Shown: positions 6,220 through 11,592 of the stretch, piece by piece | Numbering within the stretch: the first letter of the stretch is position 1 | Layout of the letters: every line of letters begins with the position of its first letter | Assembly: GCA_905236545.1 (NCBI GenBank) | Contig: CAJOQO010000035.1 | Span: forward strand, 1-11,592 | Direction of reading: 5' to 3' | Length of the DNA: 11,592 nucleotides | Source of the DNA: an uncultured Lachnospiraceae bacterium | GTDB lineage: Bacteria; Bacillota; Clostridia; Lachnospirales; Lachnospiraceae | The notes under the pieces: model-generated | The model's input: only the letters and a program-made list of their open reading frames with translations | The model's database searches: none | What the model was told of the DNA's origin: nothing | Position numbers and translations under genes: made by a program

Positions 6220-7159
6220 GCTGGCGAAGCGTTTCCTGCTTCTTTTTTACGAGCTCGATATCTTCCGGACTTGCCTTGCGCGTGGTCTTTACCGCGTACC
6301 ACTCCTCTTCCGCATTCTGTCGGATCCGGATCTTGCTGCGGTAGCTGCCGTGCTCCGGGCACTGGGAGATGCACAGATAATTGCGTCCGTTGTCGGAAAA
6401 CCAGCGGATGGTCCGGCGGGTCTTCTGGCCGCAGTCGAGGCATCTGGTCGAGGTGATGACACGGTCTTTCATGACAGCATCCCTGTCGTGGAAGGACTTT
6501 GAGATAAACTTTGTATAATGGTCATAGCGCACGAGAATCTCCTCGCTGCGCTTCTTTGGTGTATGGTAGGTATCGATGGAGGAATAGCGGCGGATATCCT
6601 CCGCCGGGAGAAGCTGCAGGATCTTTGCGGTATATCCGGCATCGGAAAACGCGTCGTGGAATTCCTCCCGCTTCTCGATCTGAAGATACTCGACGGCCCA
6701 TTCCAGAGCCCTGCGCTTCTTTCCGTCTTCGTGGGAGTAGGAGAATACTTTCTGGACGTCCCGGTAAAAAAACGGAAACGGGAAAGGCCAGCGCCCTGTC
6801 AGGTTGCCATGATCCAGATGCCAGCGGACATTTCTCTGCAGTTCTGTGAGATCGCCGGGGCCCCAGGTGCAGAAAACGGGAGAGTCCCCGCACCACCGCA
6901 GAAAATCGGCAAAAACATGGGGAAAGGTCCGTTTGCCGGCGAAGTCATTTTCCGTCATATGGATCACGCTGCGCGTCATGTAGTGAAGCCTGCGGTAAAG
7001 AACCGGACGGATCGTTTCATGAAAGGTACCGACGTTCCGGAAGGACGCATCTAACTTAACCGCCCCGATCTCGATGATCTCAAAAGGCAGCTTCGGATCC
7101 TCCTTTTTCTTTCCATAAGGGCACTGGTTCCATTCCAGATCCAATACAATGTAGTTCAC
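6194..7159 (-). CDS. DEDDh-family 3'-5' exonuclease with C-terminal Cys cluster (KapD/RNase T-like)
   Basis: 321 residues from a GTG start at 7159 on the minus strand. The family begins with (M)NYIVLDLEWNQ, and GAAAGG lies 8 bp before the GTG. The frame stays open 92 codons further upstream, but a promoter (7190-7218) falls inside that extension, which argues against it. The exonuclease domain covers 1-190: Asp7 and Glu9 (LDLEW), Asp103 (WGPGD), His168 and Asp173 (HDAFSDA) make up the DEDDh metal-binding set. These enzymes remove nucleotides from 3' ends of RNA or single-stranded DNA; the substrate is not known here. Residues 240-270 (RCLDCG, then CISQCPEHG) give Cys240, Cys243, Cys263, Cys267 and His270, which suggests a zinc ribbon. 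The tail (300-321) is strongly basic, fitting nucleic-acid binding. It is convergent with the dacF unit and divergent from the ABC ATPase gene. Confidence 0.88.
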   Translation of the reverse strand: MNYIVLDLEWNQCPYGKKKEDPKLPFEIIEIGAVKLDASFRNVGTFHETIRPVLYRRLHYMTRSVIHMTENDFAGKRTFPHVFADFLRWCGDSPVFCTWGPGDLTELQRNVRWHLDHGNLTGRWPFPFPFFYRDVQKVFSYSHEDGKKRRALEWAVEYLQIEKREEFHDAFSDAGYTAKILQLLPAEDIRRYSSIDTYHTPKKRSEEILVRYDHYTKFISKSFHDRDAVMKDRVITSTRCLDCGQKTRRTIRWFSDNGRNYLCISQCPEHGSYRSKIRIRQNAEEEWYAVKTTRKASPEDIELVKKKQETLRQRRRMHRTN

Positions 7160-7189
7160 GGCAATGACCTTTCTTAAAGAATTGTAATA

Positions 7190-7218
7190 AGTATACTGGG
7201 AAACGTCATCTTCGTCAA
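7190..7218 (-). promoter_or_regulatory. Sigma-A promoter for the exonuclease gene
   Basis: On the minus strand TTGACG (7218-7213), a 17-bp spacer, and TATACT (7195-7190). The predicted start near 7183 leaves a leader of about 24 nt that contains the GAAAGG ribosome site, which supports the GTG start at 7159. Confidence 0.75.
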
Positions 7219-7315
7219 TTTGCTCACGATAGTCTTGAAAATTCGTCATATTCTCCATAGACGATGGGTGATTCGTTTTTTGTTGTCGTTTTTCACGTAT
7301 GCCTGATAAAAAATT

Positions 7316-7329
7316 TGTAAACTTAAGCA
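7316..7329 (+). promoter_or_regulatory. Candidate cre-like site upstream of the sugar ABC ATPase
   Basis: TGTAAACTTAAGCA agrees with the Gram-positive catabolite-responsive consensus TGWAARCGNTWNCW at 12 of 14 positions, but lacks the G of the central CG pair. It lies in the 244-bp gap between divergent genes, just upstream of the candidate promoter at 7331-7359. CcpA control of a sugar-transport ATPase would be sensible, but the match is imperfect and could be chance. Confidence 0.25.
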
Positions 7330-7330
7330 A

Positions 7331-7359
7331 TGGAGTGTTTTTGCAGCCTGAGGTATACT
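7331..7359 (+). promoter_or_regulatory. Candidate promoter for the ABC ATPase gene
   Basis: A good -10 box, TATACT (7354-7359), has a poor -35 (TGGAGT, 7331-7336) at a 17-bp spacing. An alternative is TTGTCG (7283-7288), 16 bp, GATAAA (7305-7310). One of these probably drives the gene; I cannot choose firmly. Confidence 0.35.
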
Positions 7360-7403
7360 GATGACAGTTGTAAAAACTCGTATTCCAATTTGGAGGAAAA
7401 AAG

Positions 7404-8507
7404 ATGGCAAGCTTATCTCTGGAACATATTTGCAAGGTTTATCCGAATGGTTTTGAAGCAGTCAAGGACTTTAACCTTGAGATCGCTGATAAGGAATTCA
7501 TCATTTTCGTCGGCCCGTCAGGCTGCGGAAAGTCTACTACACTTCGTATGGTTGCCGGCCTTGAGGAGATTTCCTCCGGTACACTGAAAATCGGTGATCG
7601 TGTTGTCAATGACGTTGAGCCGAAGGATCGTGATATCGCGATGGTTTTCCAGAGTTATGCACTGTATCCGCATATGACGGTATATGATAACATGGCATTT
7701 TCTCTGAAGCTGAGAAAGACGCCGAAGGATCAGATTGACAAGATGGTCCGTGAAGCGGCCAAGATCCTTGACCTTGAGAAGCTCCTTGACAGAAAGCCGA
7801 AGGCTCTGTCCGGCGGTCAGAGACAGCGTGTTGCCATGGGTCGTGCGATCGTTCGTAACCCGAAGGTATTCCTGATGGACGAGCCGCTGTCCAACCTGGA
7901 CGCGAAGCTCCGTGTTCAGATGAGAACCGAGATCTCCAAGCTGCATCAGAGACTGGGTGCTACGATCATCTATGTTACGCATGACCAGACCGAGGCTATG
8001 ACGCTTGGTACCAGGATCGTCGTTATGAAGGACGGCGTTGTCATGCAGGTCGACACTCCGCAGAATCTGTACAACAAGCCGGCAAACCTCTTCACCGCCG
8101 GATTCATCGGATCTCCGCAGATGAACTTCCTGGATGCCAAGGTTCTTCCGGATGGAGGACTTGATCTTGGATCAGCCGGCAAGGTTGCTCTTCCGGCAGA
8201 GAAGTCAAAGAAGCTGGTTGACGGCGGATATGTTGGAAAGACGGTTATCATGGGTGTCCGTCCGGAGCATCTGAACGATGATCCCGAGGTTGTTGGGAAG
8301 AGCAATTCCGTACTTGACGCGAAGATCGAAGTATACGAGCTTCTCGGCGCGGAAGTTTTCCTGTACTTCACCATCAACGGTTCCAACATGACAGCCCGTG
8401 TAAATCCGAAGACGGATGCGAGAACCGGATCGGAAGTCAAGTTTGCGATTGATGTCGATAAGGTTCATGTATTCGATAAGGAAACCGAGCTGACGATCAC
8501 CAACTGA
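7404..8507 (+). CDS. ugpC: Carbohydrate ABC transporter ATP-binding protein (MsmK/UgpC/MalK type)
   Basis: 367 residues, the full length for this CUT1-type ATPase. It hydrolyses ATP to power sugar or oligosaccharide import through a separate permease pair; in Gram-positives one MsmK/UgpC-type ATPase often serves several transporters. The absence of permease or binding-protein genes nearby fits such a shared role (inference). Walker A GPSGCGKST (37-45), Q-loop Gln83, signature LSGGQ (135-139), Walker B VFLMDE (155-160), D-loop SNLD (163-166) and H-loop His193 are all intact. The C-terminal 130 residues form the TOBE/MalK regulatory domain, including GVRPEHL. GGAGG lies 7 bp before the ATG. Codon use (many GTT, CTT, CGT) looks more biased than in its neighbours, consistent with high expression. 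The exact substrate, and whether msmK is the better symbol, cannot be told. Confidence 0.94.
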   Translation: MASLSLEHICKVYPNGFEAVKDFNLEIADKEFIIFVGPSGCGKSTTLRMVAGLEEISSGTLKIGDRVVNDVEPKDRDIAMVFQSYALYPHMTVYDNMAFSLKLRKTPKDQIDKMVREAAKILDLEKLLDRKPKALSGGQRQRVAMGRAIVRNPKVFLMDEPLSNLDAKLRVQMRTEISKLHQRLGATIIYVTHDQTEAMTLGTRIVVMKDGVVMQVDTPQNLYNKPANLFTAGFIGSPQMNFLDAKVLPDGGLDLGSAGKVALPAEKSKKLVDGGYVGKTVIMGVRPEHLNDDPEVVGKSNSVLDAKIEVYELLGAEVFLYFTINGSNMTARVNPKTDARTGSEVKFAIDVDKVHVFDKETELTITN

Positions 8508-8527
8508 TGATTTTTCCTGAAAGATGT

Positions 8528-8557
8528 GAAGGCCGTCCCGCCGGGGCGGCCTTCTTT
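8528..8557 (+). terminator. Strong intrinsic terminator after the ABC ATPase gene
   Basis: GAAGGCCGTCCC (8528-8539) pairs with GGGGCGGCCTTC (8543-8554) over 12 bp, with one G-T pair and a GCC loop, followed by a short T run (TTTAT). Confidence 0.85.
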
Positions 8558-8593
8558 ATGACAGATCAGCTGACAGATCAGCAGCTGCAAAGG

Positions 8594-8649
8594 CGTACTG
8601 CGATCCGCCGGAGGCTCTGAGGGAAACACTGACATCATCAGTGCTCCTT
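8594..8649 (+). repeat. Dispersed hairpin repeat, copy B
   Basis: This is the partner of the minus-strand copy at 682-737 (about 47 of 57 aligned columns identical). The 5' half is the conserved ACTGCGATCCGCCGGAG block; the 3' half forms a hairpin with CACTGA (8627-8632) and TCAGTG (8638-8643) as inner stem and CTGAGG/CCTTCAG as outer stem with a small bulge. It sits between the ABC ATPase terminator and the CdaR-like gene; a 10-bp direct repeat (ACAGATCAGC) precedes it at about 8561-8582. I see no good promoter for the regulator gene in this 200-bp gap. Confidence 0.75.
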
Positions 8650-8714
8650 CAGGAGCTGGATCAGAATCAGAAGAACCGCATGGAATGGATGAGATGAGAA
8701 ATGCGAGGTAAAGC

Positions 8715-9803
8715 ATGATATCCAATCAGACGATCAAAACATCGATCGATAAGCTGAAGGCAATAACGAAGATAGATTTTTCCGTCAGAAGCATGGACGG
8801 ATATCCGGTTGCCGCCACGGACAGGATGGATGAGATCAGTGTTGCCGCGGCGCAGCAGTTTGCTTCTTCTCCGGCGGACAGTCAGGAACTGCAGGGATTT
8901 CATTTTTTTAAGGTGCAGGGAGAGGAAGTTCCGGAGTTTATCCTGATTGCGAAGGGCTCCGGTGAGGATGTCCATATGATCGGGCGGATCGCTGTCAGTC
9001 AGCTGCAGGATCTGATCGTGGCGTACAAAGAAAGGTTTGATAAGAATAATTTTGTACAGAACCTTCTTCTGGACAACCTTCTTCTGGTTGATATTTACAA
9101 CCGCGCGAAAAAGCTTCATATCGAGCCGCAGATGCGGCGTATTGTCTATATCATTGAAACGAAAAATGAAAGAGACAATTCCGCAATGGAGGTTATCCGT
9201 AATCTGTTTGGGGATGATGACGGGAATCTGATTACGGAGGTTGATGAAAAAAGCATCATTCTGATCCGCTGCCTGCAGGATGAGGAGAGCTATGAGGATC
9301 TCGAGGAGACTGCGGCGAGCATCCGGGATATTATGAATTCGGAGGCTATGATTGATGTAAGAGTTTCCTGTGGAACGATCGTGAGTGAGATTTCCCAGGT
9401 GTCGCGTTCCTTTAAAGAGGCCCGTATGGCGCTGAATGTGGGAAAGATCTTTTATTCCGGAGACAGGATCCACATGTACAGCAATCTTGGAATCGGACGC
9501 CTGATCTATCAGCTGCCGGAAAATCTGTGCCAGCTGTTTTTACGGGAGGTTTTTACAAAACAGCAGCCGGAGACGTTTGATGAGGAAACACTCACTACGA
9601 TCAATATGTTCTTCGGGAACAGCCTGAATGTTTCCGAGACCGCGAGGCAGCTGTTTGTCCACCGCAATACGCTTGTGTACCGTCTGGAGAAGCTTTCCAG
9701 GTCGACAGGTCTGGACATCCGGTCCTTTGATGATGCGGTTACCTTTAAGATCGCGCTGATGGTTGAGAACTATCTGAAGTATATGGAAAAGCATCGATCC
9801 TGA
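8715..9803 (+). CDS. PucR/CdaR-type transcriptional regulator
   Basis: 362 residues; GAGG lies 6 bp before ATG 8715. The C-terminal part (about 303-350: SLNVSETARQLFVHRNTL, then VYRLEKLSRSTGLDI) is the PucR-type helix-turn-helix (HTH_30), as in CdaR and other sugar-diacid or purine regulators. The middle (about 140-260) resembles the CdaR GGDEF-like domain without GGDEF catalytic residues. The N-terminal 110 residues begin with DKLKAITKIDFSVRSMDGYPVAAT, a likely ligand-sensing region; I cannot name the ligand. There is no membrane segment, so it is cytoplasmic. Its position directly after the sugar ABC ATPase suggests control of carbohydrate uptake or use, but a strong terminator between the two indicates separate transcription. 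Assignment to the family is secure; the regulon is unknown. Confidence 0.85.
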   Translation: MISNQTIKTSIDKLKAITKIDFSVRSMDGYPVAATDRMDEISVAAAQQFASSPADSQELQGFHFFKVQGEEVPEFILIAKGSGEDVHMIGRIAVSQLQDLIVAYKERFDKNNFVQNLLLDNLLLVDIYNRAKKLHIEPQMRRIVYIIETKNERDNSAMEVIRNLFGDDDGNLITEVDEKSIILIRCLQDEESYEDLEETAASIRDIMNSEAMIDVRVSCGTIVSEISQVSRSFKEARMALNVGKIFYSGDRIHMYSNLGIGRLIYQLPENLCQLFLREVFTKQQPETFDEETLTTINMFFGNSLNVSETARQLFVHRNTLVYRLEKLSRSTGLDIRSFDDAVTFKIALMVENYLKYMEKHRS

Positions 9804-9858
9804 TGCTACACTTTAAACCGGATGTATAGCTGTATCCTACAGGATATTGCATTTGTTT

Positions 9859-9892
9859 CCGTCAGGGAGAAGATTCTCCTTGACGGTTTTTT
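9859..9892 (+). terminator. Intrinsic terminator after the CdaR-like gene
   Basis: CCGTCAGGGAGA (9859-9870) pairs with TCTCCTTGACGG (9875-9886) over 12 bp with one G-T pair and an AGAT loop, followed by six T. Confidence 0.9.
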
Positions 9893-9898
9893 ATGACT

Positions 9899-9927
9899 TT
9901 GATAAAGTTTCCTGCAGTGAATGGAAT
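9899..9927 (+). promoter_or_regulatory. Candidate promoter for the metK leader
   Basis: TTGATA (9899-9904), a 17-bp spacer, and TGGAAT (9922-9927, 4 of 6 to consensus). The predicted start near 9934 falls just before the P1 stem of the riboswitch at 9936, which supports it. Confidence 0.5.
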
Positions 9928-9935
9928 ATTTTGAT

Positions 9936-10089
9936 GTTCTCTTATTCAGAGGCGGTGGAGGTACAAAGGATCGTTGAAGCCGCGGCAACCCCGTATGATG
10001 CGGAAGGTGCCAACCTGAGCGAGTTATTTCGAACAATAAGGGGACTCAGCATGAGTCGTTGAGTCCGCAGAAGTGCGGATTCTTTTTTT
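9936..10089 (+). ncRNA. SAM-I (S-box) riboswitch with transcription terminator, upstream of metK
   Basis: The aptamer shows the S-box landmarks in order: CTTATTCAGAG (9941-9951), GGTGGAGG (P2/kink-turn region), TTGAAGCC, GGCAACC (9984-9990) and GGTGCCAA (10006-10013). P1 is 11 bp: 9936-9946 with 10035-10045, two G-T pairs. P3 is CCGTA/TGCGG (9991-10003) and P4 is CGAG/TTCG (10020-10031). The expression platform has a terminator, GAGTCCGCA (10061-10069) with TGCGGATTC (10074-10082), loop GAAG, then seven T. An alternative pairing of GGACTCAGC (10042-10050) with GTTGAGTCC (10058-10066) would break the terminator and uses bases of the P1 3' arm. When SAM binds, P1 is stable and transcription stops; when SAM is low, metK is read. 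This matches feedback control of SAM synthesis. Confidence 0.93.
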
Positions 10090-10110
10090 GGGAAGGAGTA
10101 CAGAATAGAT

Positions 10111-11295
10111 ATGGAAAAGATTCTTTTTACATCGGAGTCCGTGACAGAGGGACATCCGGATAAGGTCTGTGATGCGATCTCTGATGCGATTCTTGACGCT
10201 GTTGTGGCGCAGGATCCGATGAGCAGGGTTGCCTGCGAGACAGCTGCGTGCACCGGGTTTGCCGTAATCATGGGTGAGATTACGACGAACGCCAATGTTG
10301 ATTATCAGAAGATTGCCCGCGATACGATCCGTGAGATTGGATATACCGGCGGGGATATGGGATTCGATGCGGATTCCTGCGCGATCTTTGTCGCCCTTGA
10401 CAAGCAGTCCGAGGATATTGCGCTCGGAGTTGACAAGGCTCTGGAGGCGAAGGAAAAACAGATGACGGACAGCGAGATCGATGCGATCGGCGCCGGAGAC
10501 CAGGGGATGATGTTTGGCTATGCGACCAATGAAACAGAGGAGTATATGCCGTTTGCGATCTCTCTTGCCCACAAGCTTTGCCTGCAGCTGACAAAGGTCC
10601 GCAAGGAAGGTACGCTGAAATATCTGCGCCCGGACGGAAAGAGCCAGGTTTCGGTGGAGTATCAGGATGGAAAGCCGGCCCGGCTGGATGCGGTGGTTCT
10701 TTCCACACAGCATGATCCGGATGTTACACAGGAGCAGATTCACGAGGATATCAGGAAGTATGTATTTGATCCGGTTCTTCCGAAGGAGATGCTGGATGAG
10801 AATACGAAGTATTTCATCAATCCGACGGGACGTTTTGTAATCGGCGGTCCTCATGGGGATGCGGGACTGACCGGACGCAAGATTATCGTTGACACCTACG
10901 GTGGAGCGGCGAGACATGGCGGCGGCGCATTTTCCGGAAAGGACTGCACCAAGGTGGACCGCAGCGCGGCGTATGCAGCCCGTTATGTGGCGAAGAACAT
11001 TGTCGCGGCTGGTCTTGCGGACAGATGTGAGATCCAGCTTTCCTACGCAATCGGTGTAGCACAGCCGACATCGATCATGGTTGATACGTTCAAGACCGGC
11101 AGGATCAATGATGAGAAGATCACGGATATCGTCCGTGAAAACTTCGATCTTCGTCCCGCGGGAATCATTAAGATGCTTGACCTCCGCCGCCCGATCTATA
11201 AGCAGACAGCGGCATACGGGCATTTTGGCAGAAATGATCTGGATCTTCCCTGGGAGAGACTGGATAAGGTTGATGTTCTGCGGAAGTATCTGTGA
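10111..11295 (+). CDS. metK: S-adenosylmethionine synthetase
   Basis: 394 residues, the standard length. MetK makes S-adenosylmethionine from methionine and ATP, releasing phosphate and diphosphate, in the cytosol as a tetramer. Key motifs are GHPDK (14-18, ATP and metal site), [12 protein letters not shown] (127-138, phosphate-binding loop region) and GGGAFSGKD (270-278), all intact. The start agrees with the family N-terminus [20 protein letters not shown] lies about 12 bp before the ATG, slightly far but workable. It is transcribed alone under the S-box riboswitch and followed by a terminator about 100 bp downstream. The 100 bp between stop and terminator hold nothing I recognise. Confidence 0.98.
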   Translation: MEKILFTSESVTEGHPDKVCDAISDAILDAVVAQDPMSRVACETAACTGFAVIMGEITTNANVDYQKIARDTIREIGYTGGDMGFDADSCAIFVALDKQSEDIALGVDKALEAKEKQMTDSEIDAIGAGDQGMMFGYATNETEEYMPFAISLAHKLCLQLTKVRKEGTLKYLRPDGKSQVSVEYQDGKPARLDAVVLSTQHDPDVTQEQIHEDIRKYVFDPVLPKEMLDENTKYFINPTGRFVIGGPHGDAGLTGRKIIVDTYGGAARHGGGAFSGKDCTKVDRSAAYAARYVAKNIVAAGLADRCEIQLSYAIGVAQPTSIMVDTFKTGRINDEKITDIVRENFDLRPAGIIKMLDLRRPIYKQTAAYGHFGRNDLDLPWERLDKVDVLRKYL

Positions 11296-11396
11296 GCTTT
11301 GTACGTATGTGGCTGATCTTCACGGACGGCTCATGTGTCTGCAAAGGGAAGGCCGGACGTTCGTGAGTTCAGATGGCAGTATAATCAGTTAATATA

Positions 11397-11446
11397 GATG
11401 CCGGGGTCAATCAGGAGACGAATTGACTTCGGCATCTTCATTTTCC
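11397..11446 (+). terminator. Intrinsic terminator downstream of metK
   Basis: GATGCCGGGGTCAAT (11397-11411) pairs with ATTGACTTCGGCATC (11422-11436) over 15 bp with two G-T pairs and a 10-base loop, followed by TTCATTTTCC. Confidence 0.85.
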
Positions 11447-11592
11447 TGATCATGCATGCTGATCGCCTGTATGCTGATCGCCTGCATGCAGATTGCCTGT
11501 ATGCTGGTTGCCAGCACCCTGTCACCATACTGCAGCCACAGGGCTCCTTCGCTCCGACCCCCGAAAGTCTGCCGCTCAGGAGCCCTGTGACC
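11407..11592 (-). CDS. Possible C-terminal end of a minus-strand gene (doubtful)
   Basis: On the minus strand a frame runs from the window edge to a TGA at 11409-11407 (61 residues visible). It ends with an acidic hydrophilic tail (MHDQENEDAEVNSSPD) after a pentapeptide-like repeat (SIQAI, CMQAI, SIQAI). The composition is protein-like, and a convergent gene after metK would be natural. Against it: the stop lies inside the metK terminator stem, no family is recognised, the same stretch is also open in another frame, and it is full of inverted and direct repeats typical of non-coding spacers. Confidence 0.25.
   Translation of the reverse strand, partial: GHRAPERQTFGGRSEGALWLQYGDRVLATSIQAICMQAISIQAISMHDQENEDAEVNSSPD
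11456..11515. repeat. 15-bp tandem repeat, four units
   Basis: Units begin at 11456, 11471, 11486 and 11501: ATGCTGATCGCCTGT, ATGCTGATCGCCTGC, ATGCAGATTGCCTGT, ATGCTGGTTGCCAGC. The first two differ by one base and the last is most diverged. Confidence 0.85.
11517..11592. repeat. Inverted and direct repeats at the window end
   Basis: CACAGGGCTCCT (11537-11548) and AGGAGCCCTGTG (11578-11589) are a perfect 12-bp inverted repeat separated by 29 bp. CCCTGTCACC (11517-11526) recurs as CCCTGTGACC (11583-11592), 66 bp later. This could be the start of a longer repeat unit cut by the window edge, or a large hairpin. Nothing identifies it. Confidence 0.6.

Noticed and set aside
6081..6443. 120-codon minus-strand frame carrying a 13-residue repeat (ILYQTYPPHER type)
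   Set aside because: The repeat is just the translation of the 39-bp DNA repeat, and the rest overlaps the exonuclease in another frame without a start signal.
7160..7435. 92-codon N-terminal extension of the exonuclease
   Set aside because: No ribosome site at the upstream ATGs, a promoter lies inside it, and the family N-terminus begins at the GTG at 7159.
10024..11223. Long minus-strand open frame (399 codons) antisense to metK
   Set aside because: It mirrors a fully conserved metK and runs into the riboswitch; no family motif is visible.
11456..11515. CRISPR array
   Set aside because: Units are 15 bp, adjacent and without spacers; no cas genes are present.
11456..11590. 44-codon plus-strand frame starting at the 15-bp repeats (MLIAC units)
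   Set aside because: No ribosome site, it follows a terminator directly, and its hydrophobic repeat is a by-product of the tandem DNA repeat.

Overview
The window looks like chromosomal DNA of a Gram-positive Clostridia member (Bacillota), most likely Lachnospiraceae-like. The grounds are strong AGGAG-type ribosome binding sites, mid-range GC, a MurT/GatD pair, an MsmK/UgpC-type sugar ATPase, a PBP with an N-terminal signal peptide and a C-terminal anchor, and an S-box riboswitch before metK. This placement is inference; no rRNA or marker phylogeny is available here. Nearly all of the window is ordinary housekeeping sequence.

Layout. 1-683: 3' part of a class A beta-lactamase-like serine hydrolase, cut by the window edge. 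809-1180: RidA-type enamine/imine deaminase. 1275-3468: murT and gatD, the two subunits of lipid II isoglutaminyl synthase, ending at a short hairpin terminator. 3496-6102: a good sigma-A promoter, a long membrane-anchored D-Ala-D-Ala carboxypeptidase (DacF/PBP5 type) and, 33 bp further on, a small tyrosine-recombinase-fold protein that has lost several catalytic residues. A terminator overlaps the stop codon of that last gene. 6194-7159 (minus): DEDDh 3'-5' exonuclease with a C-terminal Cys cluster and its own promoter. 7404-8507: MalK/MsmK/UgpC-type ABC ATPase with a strong terminator. 8715-9803: PucR/CdaR-type regulator with a terminator. 9936-10089: SAM-I (S-box) riboswitch with terminator and antiterminator. 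10111-11295: metK. 11397-11446: terminator, followed by a repeat-rich end.

How the genes fit together. Four of the first six genes concern or resemble cell-wall enzymes: the beta-lactamase-like protein, MurT and GatD (amidation of D-Glu in the lipid II stem peptide), and DacF (removal of the terminal D-Ala). The ATPase and the CdaR/PucR-type regulator probably belong to carbohydrate uptake; a cre-like sequence lies upstream of the ATPase. MetK makes S-adenosylmethionine, which is read by the riboswitch in its own leader.

Most worth a second look: a roughly 56-bp hairpin-bearing repeat present twice in opposite orientation (682-737 and 8594-8649); the catalytically degenerate recombinase next to dacF; a 39-bp tandem repeat that begins inside the last codons of the exonuclease gene; and 15-bp tandem repeats plus an inverted and a direct repeat in the final 150 bp. 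I found no defence system, CRISPR array, insertion sequence or prophage, and nothing that clearly amounts to a new multi-gene system.
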